Assembly: GCA_910588955.1 (NCBI GenBank)
Contig: CAJURQ010000029.1
Coordinates: 1 to 49,083, forward strand
Direction of reading: 5' to 3'
Origin: an uncultured Lachnospiraceae bacterium
GTDB lineage: Bacteria > Bacillota > Clostridia > Lachnospirales > Lachnospiraceae
DNA: 49,083 bases
Part shown: piece by piece, positions 31,451 through 39,841 of the stretch
Position numbering within the stretch: the first letter of the stretch is position 1
Layout of the letters: each line of letters begins with the position of its first letter
Made by a program: the position numbers and the translations under genes
Notes under the pieces: model-generated
The model's input: only the letters and a program-made list of their open reading frames with translations
Told to the model about the DNA's origin: nothing
Database searches by the model: none

Positions 31451-31895
31451 AAATGAGCAGATTGTTAAAGAGAAAGAGGAGACCGCAGAATTATCGGAAG
31501 ATGGGAAAGAAATAGAGGCAGAATTAGAGGAGGTTTTAGATAGTGTTCCGCCAGAACATCGAAAGACGATAGAACGTATGATGCTATCATCTATTCAGAT
31601 GAGAAGTATTTCTTCTCCGCCTGAAGCGGTTGTGATGAAAAAACTGACTCCGGAACATATTTCGCAATTTTTAGATGGTGCATCGCAAGAGATGCAAAAG
31701 AGCTATGCGGAAAGATTCCATAAAAAGATATTTACATTTTTAACTATGATAGTTGCAATGGCTTTCTTTGTGGTAGTTATTATTTTACTGAGAGATGATA
31801 CAGATGTCATGGAAAAGGTAATATATGCGGTTGGTGGTGTCTGCGCGGGGGCATTTGGCGGTTACGGACTTGCAAAAAAGGGAACGGATGATTAA
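31443..31895 (+). CDS. Small two-TM membrane protein, second of the module
   Basis: 150 aa overlapping the previous gene, with GGAGGAG upstream of the ATG. A highly acidic N-terminus (KEKEETAELSEDGKEIEAEL) leads to a helical cytoplasmic part ending in LTPEHISQFLDG and SYAERFHKKI. Two transmembrane helices follow at about 97-116 and 126-144, the second glycine-rich (GGVCAGAFGGYGL). The architecture recalls DUF2335-like membrane proteins in mobile and defence gene sets, but I cannot assign a family. A terminator follows at 31927-31968. Confidence 0.65.
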   Translation: MAENEQIVKEKEETAELSEDGKEIEAELEEVLDSVPPEHRKTIERMMLSSIQMRSISSPPEAVVMKKLTPEHISQFLDGASQEMQKSYAERFHKKIFTFLTMIVAMAFFVVVIILLRDDTDVMEKVIYAVGGVCAGAFGGYGLAKKGTDD

Positions 31896-31926
31896 GGAAA
31901 TAGAAGTGAATACTCAATCAAACCGG

Positions 31927-31968
31927 AATAGCGCCTTACTGGGTTGAAACAGAGGCGCTATTTCTTTA
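31927..31968 (+). terminator. Rho-independent terminator
   Basis: A perfect 10-bp stem (AATAGCGCCT / AGGCGCTATT) with a 16-nt loop and a T-rich tail. It closes the two-gene membrane module and overlaps the false N-terminal extension of the tcdA frame. Confidence 0.8.
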
Positions 31969-31988
31969 TTAATAGGAGCCTTAACGGA

Positions 31989-32789
31989 TTGAAAAGAGGG
32001 AACTTTATACAAGAAGAATTTAGCAGAACAGAAATGCTTTTGGGTGCAGACGTGATGGACAGGCTCGCCCGCTCAAGGGTGGCAGTCTTTGGCGTGGGCG
32101 GCGTGGGCGGCTATGTGTGCGAGGCGCTTGCGCGAAGCGGCGTGGGCGCCCTTGACCTGATCGACAGGGACAAGGTGGCGGTCTCGAATATCAACCGGCA
32201 GATTATCGCCACGCGCGAGACGGTGGGAAGGGAGAAAACGGATGTGATGCGGGAGCGGATTCTCTCCATCAACCCACAGGCGCAGGTGCGGGTTTATCCT
32301 TGTTTTTTCCTGCCGGAAAATGCGGACAGCTTTCCTTTTGGCGAATATGATTATGTGGTGGACGCGGTGGACACCGTGACGGCGAAGATCGAGCTGGTGA
32401 TGCGCGCGAAAGATGCGGGTGTGCCTGTTATCAGCAGCATGGGGGCGGGCAACAAGCTGGATGCCACGGCTTTTCGAGTGGCGGATATCTATGAGACAAA
32501 GGTGTGCCCGCTGGCACGCGTGATGCGCAGGGAATTGAAGAAGCGGAACGTGGAGCACTTGAAGGTGGTGTATTCGGAGGAAAAACCGATTGTTCCCGCG
32601 GAGAAATATGGGGTGCATCATGAGACGGATTTTTCGCATGACGATGCGGCAGGTCAGACTGCAGAAGGAGGGGGAAGCAATGTAGCGCGCCGCCAAACAC
32701 CCGGCAGCGTTGCTTTCGTCCCTTCTGTGGCGGGACTCATCATTGCCGGGGAAGTGGTGAAAGATCTGGCGTTGGCAGCACAGCGCTAA
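31989..32789 (+). CDS. tcdA: tRNA threonylcarbamoyladenosine dehydratase
   Basis: 266 aa from TTG at 31989, with TAGGAG upstream; earlier in-frame codons lie in the preceding terminator. This E1-like ThiF-fold enzyme uses ATP to cyclise t6A37 in ANN-decoding tRNAs to ct6A. FSRTEMLLG, GVGGVGGYV (35-43), NINRQIIATRETVGREKTDV, DAVDTVTAKIELV and SSMGAGNKLD are diagnostic. Relatives in this group, as I recall them, carry a cysteine-rich segment before the C-terminal SNAFVPAVAGL; here it reads HHETDFSHDD...GSVAFVPSVAGL without cysteines. It converges on and overlaps the next gene by 4 nt. Confidence 0.92.
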   Translation: MKRGNFIQEEFSRTEMLLGADVMDRLARSRVAVFGVGGVGGYVCEALARSGVGALDLIDRDKVAVSNINRQIIATRETVGREKTDVMRERILSINPQAQVRVYPCFFLPENADSFPFGEYDYVVDAVDTVTAKIELVMRAKDAGVPVISSMGAGNKLDATAFRVADIYETKVCPLARVMRRELKKRNVEHLKVVYSEEKPIVPAEKYGVHHETDFSHDDAAGQTAEGGGSNVARRQTPGSVAFVPSVAGLIIAGEVVKDLALAAQR

Positions 32790-33670
32790 TTGACAGGCAG
32801 ATAAAATTTCGTGATGAGATCGGTATTCCGATGGGCAAAAATCTCACCATTACTGGTTGTGAGATTGTAAAGAACGCTCCATTGCAGCTTGTCCGTGTCA
32901 CCGTTAAAAACGCCGACTTCGGACAGTAATTGAACTGCTTGATGTTCCTCAAGTATATCGCCATTTGTCTCTATCGCATTTTGCACCATATCGTAGCGTT
33001 CAAATTCCGTAAAACATTCTCCGATATTCAATCCGTCATAGGCGATAAAATTGGAAGCGATTTGATATGCGGCGTCCGCTTCCACAACACAAAGCTCTTT
33101 GTTGACATATTCTGCAATGACAGAACGTTCGCTCGCATCAGCGATCAGATAATGACATTCGATTCCCCCGGAAAAGTAGATATTGTATTGTTTTAACAAT
33201 TCAATGGCTTCTTCGACGGTAGCCGCTTTGTCAAGCACGAGCCGAATTGCGGTGGTGGTGTAGAGCTGCAGGGAGGGCGCATATAAGAAATCGAAGTTTC
33301 TTCCAAACATAATTTCGCCGTCCGCATTTTTCACGACGAAGGCAGTACAGCCGTCCCCCGTAACCCCTAAATCGATTGGCAGTCCTTTCAACAGCCGTTT
33401 GGTGACAAAGGCTTCAATGTCCGCATCGCTTTTGGCGCCGACTTCCAGAAATTCATCAAAACCATAGTCGCCGTAATAAGACATTTGATACATGCCGTAA
33501 TCGTCAATCTTTTTCAAAGACATAAGGGAACGCAGTTCATTCCGGAACAGAATCAATGCTGCGATTGCAATGCTTAGCAAGGTTATTCCCAAGCCGATTA
33601 TCGAAGGGCTGTTTTTTTCTTTTTTTGTACCATATCGTCCCGCCGTTCTTTCATCGTTAGAAAAATGCAT
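32786..33670 (-). CDS. Linear amide C-N hydrolase (Ntn family), apparently internally shortened
   Basis: 294 aa. One N-terminal transmembrane helix (~23-43) probably exports the enzyme. The catalytic cysteine is Cys108 in GDGCTAFVVKNADGEIMFGR, as in penicillin V acylase/bile salt hydrolase relatives. After NFDFLYAPSLQLYTT the sequence jumps at about residue 140 to AIRLVLDKAATVEEAIELL. In relatives these two blocks are separated by roughly 70-80 residues containing the PFDGMNEKGL-type segment. That segment is absent here, while the C-terminal half is intact (NLTTSNGEIFAHRN). It is in frame, but activity is doubtful. It lies 13 nt after the 88-aa membrane-protein gene, on the same strand. No clear ribosome site precedes the ATG. 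Confidence 0.8.
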   Translation of the reverse strand: MHFSNDERTAGRYGTKKEKNSPSIIGLGITLLSIAIAALILFRNELRSLMSLKKIDDYGMYQMSYYGDYGFDEFLEVGAKSDADIEAFVTKRLLKGLPIDLGVTGDGCTAFVVKNADGEIMFGRNFDFLYAPSLQLYTTTAIRLVLDKAATVEEAIELLKQYNIYFSGGIECHYLIADASERSVIAEYVNKELCVVEADAAYQIASNFIAYDGLNIGECFTEFERYDMVQNAIETNGDILEEHQAVQLLSEVGVFNGDTDKLQWSVLYNLTTSNGEIFAHRNTDLITKFYLPVN

Positions 33671-33683
33671 TAGTATAAATCAT

Positions 33684-33950
33684 TTAGGGAGAATGCGAAG
33701 CATTCTCAGAATCGTCGCTGTCTGGCGACGATTTTTTCATCAGTTCAATCGACCAGATCAAAAGCCAGAGCAAAATCGGCATACCGATGGTGGCGACCAG
33801 ACATCCGGCAAAGAGCCGTCCGGAGTCGCCGAGATCTAAGCAGGCGACAATAAACGCGCCGATATACATGCCGACCAGAAGGACGACGCAGACGAGCGCC
33901 GCGATCTGTTTCGGGGTCGTTTTTCTTTTCGGGTTTTCCTGTCGGGACAT
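33684..33950 (-). CDS. Small two-TM membrane protein with palindrome-encoded tail
   Basis: 88 aa, start at 33950 behind AAGGAGA on minus. A short basic N-terminus is followed by two helices (~18-38 and ~46-70) and a serine/aspartate tail (KKSSPDSDDSENASHSP). The tail codons are made almost entirely of two adjacent DNA hairpins (33689-33733), so the C-terminus looks like a repeat insertion. It is transcribed from the promoter at 33999-34027 together with the amide hydrolase. Function is unknown. Confidence 0.75.
   Translation of the reverse strand: MSRQENPKRKTTPKQIAALVCVVLLVGMYIGAFIVACLDLGDSGRLFAGCLVATIGMPILLWLLIWSIELMKKSSPDSDDSENASHSP
33689..33733. repeat. Two adjacent hairpins inside a coding 3' end
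   Basis: Hairpin A (33689-33707) has GAGAATGC / GCATTCTC arms around a GAA triloop, containing GCGAAGC. Hairpin B (33710-33733) has AATCGTCGC / GCGACGATT arms with a 6-nt loop, followed by T residues on plus. On plus, hairpin B has terminator form; on minus both are coding. Confidence 0.8.
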
Positions 33951-33998
33951 GTGACGTTCTCCTTGCCTTTTGCAAACTGAAGTAAATAGATAACCTTA

Positions 33999-34027
33999 AT
34001 TATAAAGTATATATCTGTCATTTACAA
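33999..34027 (-). promoter_or_regulatory. Promoter of the minus-strand membrane protein/hydrolase pair
   Basis: On minus, TTGTAA (34022-34027), a 17-bp spacer and a perfect TATAAT (33999-34004), about 50 bp before the gene start at 33950. Confidence 0.8.
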
Positions 34028-34113
34028 CGTGTGGATTAAAAAATCTGATATAATATGATGGAAACAAAATAACGACTATAAGATAAAAAAGGTTTGCAAA
34101 AGAGGAATTTGAC

Positions 34114-34766
34114 ATGCCGGATTACAGATATATCAATGCGTGGATGAGGGAGAGAAACATCTGCCTTTCACCGGGGTTTGCGGAAAACCTGAAAGAGCTT
34201 GCTGAAGCATATAAAAAAAATGCGGCGGCAGTCTGACGGAAGCTTACGGGGCGCTCGGATGCTCCAAGCAGAATATTTCTTACTGGCGTTCACATGCGCA
34301 CAGTACGCAGTTTAAAAAGTCTGTCTATGAGGTCGTTGACAGGGCGACCGGTCTGTTTGGACTGTCTTTATGGCAGTCAGAACTTCTCGCAAACTCGGCG
34401 GGGCTTTCCTTACAGCGTGAAGCAGTCAATTTAATGGATGTTTTGGGATATCAGGGTTCCATCAGGATGCTGTGTGAGCATTCTATGGTCAGCGAGCGCA
34501 TGTTCCGGTACTACAAGGTGAAAGTGCCGTCCAAGCAGGCGCTCCTTGCGTTGGCGGTTTCTCTTTCCATGACGGAACAGGCGGTGGAGGAACTGCTCTG
34601 CCAATACGGGTACTGCCTGTCTGCGAGTATTGTGGGGGACGTCGTGGTCCGCTGGCATATCCGTCAGGGAATCGGAGAGAAAAAGAGCGGAAAAATGATG
34701 CTCTTTGAGATCAATGTGACATTGGAGCGTATGGGGCTGCCGCTTCTGATGACGAGGCAGCTGTGA
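34114..34766 (+). pseudogene. HTH regulator with a frameshift in an A8 run
   Basis: ATG at 34114 with GAGGA upstream gives MPDYRYINAWMRERN and a helical stretch to EAYKK, then stops at TGA 34236-34238. Removing two A or adding one A in the A8 run at 34213-34220 restores a frame that runs to the stop at 34766: CGGSLTEAYGALGCSKQNIS, YWRSHAHST, LFGLSLWQSELLANSAGLSL, SERMFRYYKVKVPSKQALL. At least two helix-turn-helix segments are visible. It precedes the 795-aa gene by 126 nt and may have regulated it. A8 runs also allow RNA polymerase slippage, so a functional product is not excluded. Confidence 0.7.
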
Positions 34767-34833
34767 CAGTCAAAATTTGTTTCCGCTTTTTCTTTGAACG
34801 GGTCAGTTATAATAGCAATGATTACAAATGAGA

Positions 34834-34867
34834 GTCGGCACGGCGGCAGGTGATTTTACGTGCCGAC
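34834..34867 (+). promoter_or_regulatory. Leader hairpin before the 795-aa gene
   Basis: Perfect 9-bp arms (GTCGGCACG / CGTGCCGAC) with a 16-nt loop, just after a TATAAT-like box (34808-34813) and before the ribosome site. There is no T tract, so a control or stability structure is more likely than a terminator. Confidence 0.55.
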
Positions 34868-34892
34868 ACAATAAAAACGAAAGGGGAAAAGT

Positions 34893-37280
34893 ATGGCAAA
34901 AGACGAGAACAAAGACGAAAAAGGGAAGACGACTGTGGTTGAGGGGAAAAACGATTCTGTGCAGCCGGGCGTGACTGCTGGAAACGGCGGCACGGGGACA
35001 AATGTCGGAGGCGGCGGAACAGCGACGAATGAAGGGGGCGATAGCGGGGATTCCGGTAAGGAAAAAAAGAACGACTCGCCACTGCCGGAAAAAAATTTCA
35101 GCGATCAGCTCTACGATGAAATCACGGCTGTGATCGGCGGGGACAATCCGAACCAGTTTTTCTGCATGTGTCTGCCGGGAACGCTGATCGAGCCTTCCCA
35201 GTACGCCTACGATGTGAAGAACAACGAGCCGAAGCCTGCTCACGTGAAAGCGAACGAGTCAAAGCTGGTGAATAAGCTGTTTGACGCCTGCTTTATGACA
35301 GCGTCGGACAATGGCAGGCATCTGCAGACGCAGTACAGGACGGCGCTCAACATGCTGACACCAAAATTAAACGGTAAGCTGTTTGAGGCGAAATCAAAGC
35401 TGCGGGAGGTGTTGATGACGCCCTACCCGTATAATTTCGGGGACGGCGATACCAGTGTCCTCACGCTGGAACAGGTGTTTTACAGGCTGTATGGGGAGTA
35501 TGTGGAAACCAAGCAGAAATGGGCGCAGAAGCAGCTTGACAAGCGCAACGAACTGAAGAAGAAATATCCCGGCGAGACGACACAGTCCTATGTACGGCAG
35601 GAGGACGAGTTCCTTGAGTGGTACGGCGTTGTGGCGGAGAGTGAAGAGCTGCTCGTACAGGAAAAGCTGGGAATGGTCTTAAATGTGTTTTCCCCCGGGG
35701 ACATGGGGATCATCAACGGGATTCTGGACAGCGGAACGGGACGTGAGCTGACGGAGGCGCGCACGGCGTTAGACAACGTGGAGGAGATGAACCCGGACGG
35801 CGGCTATGTCTATCCTGTCACGCTTTATCCGCAGGATTGGTTTGAGCTGCTGGACACGTCCTTCCAGCCCATCGATTTGTTAGAAAGCCCGGCGGCGCTT
35901 TCCCAGCAGTTGAAGGTTTTGGAGATGCAGCGCAGCAATATCACGGCGAACCTCAACCAGTTTTTACAGGTGATCCCGAAAAATGAGGAGGTTAATAGTC
36001 TAAAGATCGCCTATGATGCATGTGAAGATAAATACAAAAAGGCTCTCGCGGATTTGACGGAAAATAATATAAATGCGACTATGGATATGGTTAAGACGGT
36101 GGTGGACATTATTGCGACAAAAGGCATTCCGAAAAGCGGGAAATTGAAAGATGTCGTTGCGGAATCCACAGTGGCAAGGGTGTTCGGGATAGAGATCGGT
36201 CAGGTAGATACGGTACTTGAGAAATTGAATACGAGTGCGAAGGATTGCATAGAGGCGCAGAATGATCTGGTAACCAAGGCGGAGCGTGCAGTGAAGGCAG
36301 GATTACAGTATTTTGAAAAGAATAACCAGCTCCAACTCAAGACTATGCTGCAGCCCTTGCAACAGCAGCTCAGCGATATAAATGACCAGATAAGTCAACT
36401 CAAGGCGAAAATCAGCCTCTCCGCGACGATGAATCCGGACGAACCGAAGGATACGAATGGGAAAGCCACAGTGGGGGACAAATCCGCAGTGGCGCCGAAT
36501 CAGGTGCCGGACCGTTTTACCCAGATTATCATCGCCACGAAGTTTTCGGCGGTCAGTCAACAGTCGTCCAAGGAGTCGGAGGCATCCGAGTCAAGCTGCG
36601 GCGTATCGTTCTTCTTCGGCGGTTATTCCAGCAACCAGTCCCATCATGCGTCCGTGGAAACGCAGATGAGCAGCCAACAGGATATGGAGATACAGATCGG
36701 TATGTCGGTGGCGAAGGTGCAGATTGAGCGGGAATGGTTTAATCCGGGTGTTTTCCTGCTCACGGAGGATATGTACAATACCTCCAGCGAACGGATTTCA
36801 CCTGCCAGCACGACCGGCTTTTCGGATCAGGACACGGAGATGGTCAGGGACCGCTTTAAGCAGATGAATGAGTGCGTCTTTCCCTGCTATCCGGTTTCCT
36901 TTGTGGTAGCGAAGGACGTGACGATCAAGTTTGTGTCACAGGATGCGATTGCGTCCTCCTTTGCGCAGAGCGTGGAGGATCATTCCAGCAAGGGCGGCGG
37001 ATTCTTTATCTTTGGCGGCAGCAGTGCGCAGGCGTCCTCGTCCTCAAGCAGCAGCTCCAGCGCTACATCCACCTCGAACAGCGTGACAGTCCGCTTTACG
37101 TCGCCGCAGATTCTGGGGTATTATCTGGAGGCTGTTCCGGCGGATCACAGCATGAGCATCAGCAGTTCCGACGCGGCAAACGACACGGATTTCATCTCCG
37201 TATTCGAGTTCATTACTACCTTTAAAAAGATGCTGGATGACCACAATGAAAAATACAATAAACAGCTTTTGTGCGAGTAG
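34893..37280 (+). CDS. Large unknown protein with Gly- and Ser-rich segments
   Basis: 795 aa behind AAAGGGGAAAA, with no signal peptide or transmembrane helix. The lysine-rich start leads to a glycine-rich linker (GNGGTGTNVGGGGTATNEGG, ~30-49). Residues ~65-330 are mixed alpha/beta and ~330-520 are helical with a coiled coil (LQLKTMLQPLQQQLSDINDQ). The C-terminal third holds two related blocks, CGVSFFFGGYSSNQS and GGGFFIFGGSSAQASSSSS, each followed by beta-rich sequence (KVQIEREWFNPGVFLL; VTVRFTSPQILGYYLEA). I recognise no family and see no enzyme motif. A structural or assembly role is conceivable. It lies between a frameshifted HTH gene and a beta-rich protein that starts 25 nt after its stop. 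Confidence 0.75.
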   Translation: MAKDENKDEKGKTTVVEGKNDSVQPGVTAGNGGTGTNVGGGGTATNEGGDSGDSGKEKKNDSPLPEKNFSDQLYDEITAVIGGDNPNQFFCMCLPGTLIEPSQYAYDVKNNEPKPAHVKANESKLVNKLFDACFMTASDNGRHLQTQYRTALNMLTPKLNGKLFEAKSKLREVLMTPYPYNFGDGDTSVLTLEQVFYRLYGEYVETKQKWAQKQLDKRNELKKKYPGETTQSYVRQEDEFLEWYGVVAESEELLVQEKLGMVLNVFSPGDMGIINGILDSGTGRELTEARTALDNVEEMNPDGGYVYPVTLYPQDWFELLDTSFQPIDLLESPAALSQQLKVLEMQRSNITANLNQFLQVIPKNEEVNSLKIAYDACEDKYKKALADLTENNINATMDMVKTVVDIIATKGIPKSGKLKDVVAESTVARVFGIEIGQVDTVLEKLNTSAKDCIEAQNDLVTKAERAVKAGLQYFEKNNQLQLKTMLQPLQQQLSDINDQISQLKAKISLSATMNPDEPKDTNGKATVGDKSAVAPNQVPDRFTQIIIATKFSAVSQQSSKESEASESSCGVSFFFGGYSSNQSHHASVETQMSSQQDMEIQIGMSVAKVQIEREWFNPGVFLLTEDMYNTSSERISPASTTGFSDQDTEMVRDRFKQMNECVFPCYPVSFVVAKDVTIKFVSQDAIASSFAQSVEDHSSKGGGFFIFGGSSAQASSSSSSSSSATSTSNSVTVRFTSPQILGYYLEAVPADHSMSISSSDAANDTDFISVFEFITTFKKMLDDHNEKYNKQLLCE

Positions 37281-37305
37281 TTATGACGCGCAGGATGGAG
37301 GGAAA

Positions 37306-37890
37306 ATGACTTTACAGGATTTAAAAATAGTGCAGAAATATGACGTGAGAGGCAGTCTGCTTGGCGTGTACAACAATATATTCATACAGGACGGCTGTGC
37401 AAGAATTAAAGATGACTTTGTCGTGACGGCTGATATCGAGGAACAATTTTTCAGGAGTATGCTTGCCGATTTTGATATTTATGACGGACGAGTCATTGCG
37501 TCGTACAACGCCTCGTCCATAGGCGGAACAACGGTTTATCATGTCTCATACGGGCAGATGGGAAGAAGTTCTTTAAGTGTGTTTTTCAGGATATACGCGG
37601 TCGAGGTAACCGCGGCGGGGGGAGTGATACAGCCGCCAAATGACGAGTTGTATTTCGTTGCAAACATCAACATTGCCGGTGGCAGAACAACGATCAAGCT
37701 GAGGCGCAGCGACGGGGAAATATCGAATATCAATGTGGATATGACCACAGGCATTTTCACGAATGGCAGAAAGCGCTATCGCGCCGTTATGGAAATTACA
37801 GGAGTTGGGAGCCACGAAGGGAGAGGCGCGACTTACAGGCTGGTGGCAAGAAATGAAAATCTGTTTGCAGGGTCGAGTCTTACCCTATAA
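37306..37890 (+). CDS. Unknown beta-rich protein following the 795-aa gene
   Basis: 194 aa from the ATG at 37306, with GGAGGG 4-5 nt upstream; the open frame extends back to 37237 into the previous gene without a ribosome site. The protein alternates hydrophobic and polar residues throughout (GCARIKDDFVVTADIEEQFF, VIASYNASSIGGTTVYHVSY, ELYFVANINIAGGRTTIKLR), as in a beta sandwich or lectin-like fold. No family is recognised. It is the last gene before a strong terminator, so it forms a unit with the 795-aa protein. Confidence 0.65.
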   Translation: MTLQDLKIVQKYDVRGSLLGVYNNIFIQDGCARIKDDFVVTADIEEQFFRSMLADFDIYDGRVIASYNASSIGGTTVYHVSYGQMGRSSLSVFFRIYAVEVTAAGGVIQPPNDELYFVANINIAGGRTTIKLRRSDGEISNINVDMTTGIFTNGRKRYRAVMEITGVGSHEGRGATYRLVARNENLFAGSSLTL

Positions 37891-37926
37891 AAATATGATA
37901 TAAACCGACAGTGAAAAGTGCAGCGC

Positions 37927-37952
37927 GGCGGGAGATATTCTCCCGCCTCTTT
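37927..37952 (+). terminator. Rho-independent terminator
   Basis: A perfect 9-bp stem (GGCGGGAGA / TCTCCCGCC) with a 3-nt loop and a T-rich tail, ending the unknown two-gene unit. Confidence 0.85.
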
Positions 37953-37978
37953 GCGTAAGACGAAAGAGACATCGCCGA

Positions 37979-38007
37979 TTGTATTTCCGCTGAGCATATG
38001 ATAGAAT
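37979..38007 (+). promoter_or_regulatory. Promoter of the GGDEF/beta-mannosidase pair
   Basis: TTGTAT at 37979-37984, a 17-bp spacer and TAGAAT at 38002-38007, about 60 bp before the GGDEF start. Confidence 0.7.
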
Positions 38008-38068
38008 AAAAAACGTTACATAGACAGGAAAGACCGGGAGCCGGAGCCTAAAAACGGAGTGATGTAAA

Positions 38069-39826
38069 ATGAACGGAGCGGGAACGGAAACCGTGAAAAA
38101 AAGAAAAAAGAACAGTACATATCATGTGTTTTATGTGGTTATGGCGACCGCTTTTTTAGCGATGTTACTGTGGGCGGCAGTCACGAACCGGGGACAGCCG
38201 CCGACGGAGATGCTGTCGGAGGGAAATATCCCCTTTGACACGGAATGGTATATGGCGGACGGCAGCGCGGCGGATATGGAGCATCTGCAGAAAATATCTT
38301 CCGTGGAGCCTTACCGGGAACAGAGCGTGTACCGTGTGCTGCCCGCCGATCTGGGAGAGGGGCAGTCGCTGTGCTTCCGTTCAAAAAATATCATCTACAA
38401 GGTTTACGTGGACGGCGAGCTGCGCTACGAGCCGAAGATGCGGGAGAGTCGTGTCTATAACCGATCTCTTGGCACGAGATGGAGTTACGTGCCGCTTGGC
38501 AGGGATGACGCGGGCGCGATGGTGGAGATCCGGTTTCAGACTGTGTACGGCAGCGCGCGGGCGTGTATCGACCATCTGACGCTGGGTTCGGCGGCAGGGG
38601 AGATTGTGGGCACGTTTACGGGGAAATCGGTTGCGGCGGCAACCTGTCTGCTTTTGCTGTTTGCGGGACTGATTCTGATTATTGCGGATATTCCGGCAAA
38701 CCTGCAGCTTGATAAGAACCACGAACTGCTGTACCTTGGTCTGTTTGCAATCAGTATTGCCCTCTGGTGTCTTGCGGAGACGAATCTGCTGCAGTTTTAT
38801 ACGGACGACAGCCGGCTTTTGCAGATCGTGTCCTGCTGTTCTCTGATGATGATTCCCATTCCGCTGGTGCTCTATCTGGACGCGGCGTTTGGCTTTAAAA
38901 AGAAATGGGTGGTGCCGGCAGTCTGCGGTATGTCCGCGGCGGAGTTTGCCCTTTGCACGGTTTTGCATTTCGCGAAAATCTGTGATTACCATGAGACGCT
39001 GACGTTTACCCACGTCATGCTGGCGGTCTCGGCGGCGCTTTTGTTTTACTCGATTGTGAAAAACGCGCTTACCGTGCGCGAGAGCAATGTGAGGAATGTC
39101 TATAAGGCGATACGGACTGTGGGGCTTATGGGCATCTGTTTTGCCACGGGGATTGATATTGTAAGGTTTTACCGCGGGCATAACAGCGACAGCGCCATGT
39201 TCGTGCGAATCGGTCTGCTGATTTTTATTCTTTGTTACGGCAGCGCCAGTCTGGAGAAAATGGTGAATGCGGTCAAGCTTGGTATGCAGGCGGAGTTTGT
39301 CAGCCAGCTTGCCTACCACGACGGGCTGACGGGCGTGGGCAACCGGACGGCTTTTCAGGAGCGGCTTGAGGAGCTGGAAGGGCAGAAGAGGGAAGTTTCC
39401 GGGATTGCCATTATGATGTTTGACGTGAACGATTTAAAGTTTGTGAACGACCATTTTGGACACCAGCGCGGAGACGAGCTGATCGTGGGCTGCGCGGATA
39501 TCATAAAGACCGCGCTGGAAAAGGAGAGCGGTGCCTGTTTCCGGATTGGCGGGGATGAGTTTGCAGGGATTCTTGTCGGCGAGGATGTAAACGGAAGGTG
39601 TGAAAATGTGCTCACGCTTTTCCGCGAGGCAATGGACATCTACAATGCGGTGCCGGGACAGAAAATCCGCATCAGTATCGCCAGCGGTTACGCGGTCTAT
39701 GACGCAGCGCAGGAGGATGAGATGCTGATGGACGTCTACCAGCAGGCGGACGTGCGTATGTATCAAAATAAGAAGGAGATCAAGAGTGTGCAGGTAACAC
39801 CGGCTGACTTCTACAGGAATCGATAG
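38069..39826 (+). CDS. Membrane-bound diguanylate cyclase (GGDEF)
   Basis: 585 aa. One helix (~18-37) is followed by an extracellular beta domain (~45-185; CFRSKNIIYKVYVDGELRYE resembles the 7TMR-DISMED2 sugar-binding-type fold). Seven helices span ~190-400 and a GGDEF domain covers ~410-575. The active-site loop is RIGGDEFAG with GGDEF at 494-498 intact, so c-di-GMP synthesis is expected. The product-inhibition RxxD site five residues upstream is absent. The GH2 gene starts 15 nt downstream, so an extracellular ligand, perhaps a glycan, may be sensed and degraded by one operon. Confidence 0.93.
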   Translation: MNGAGTETVKKRKKNSTYHVFYVVMATAFLAMLLWAAVTNRGQPPTEMLSEGNIPFDTEWYMADGSAADMEHLQKISSVEPYREQSVYRVLPADLGEGQSLCFRSKNIIYKVYVDGELRYEPKMRESRVYNRSLGTRWSYVPLGRDDAGAMVEIRFQTVYGSARACIDHLTLGSAAGEIVGTFTGKSVAAATCLLLLFAGLILIIADIPANLQLDKNHELLYLGLFAISIALWCLAETNLLQFYTDDSRLLQIVSCCSLMMIPIPLVLYLDAAFGFKKKWVVPAVCGMSAAEFALCTVLHFAKICDYHETLTFTHVMLAVSAALLFYSIVKNALTVRESNVRNVYKAIRTVGLMGICFATGIDIVRFYRGHNSDSAMFVRIGLLIFILCYGSASLEKMVNAVKLGMQAEFVSQLAYHDGLTGVGNRTAFQERLEELEGQKREVSGIAIMMFDVNDLKFVNDHFGHQRGDELIVGCADIIKTALEKESGACFRIGGDEFAGILVGEDVNGRCENVLTLFREAMDIYNAVPGQKIRISIASGYAVYDAAQEDEMLMDVYQQADVRMYQNKKEIKSVQVTPADFYRNR

Positions 39827-39841
39827 AAAAAGGAGAGCAGA

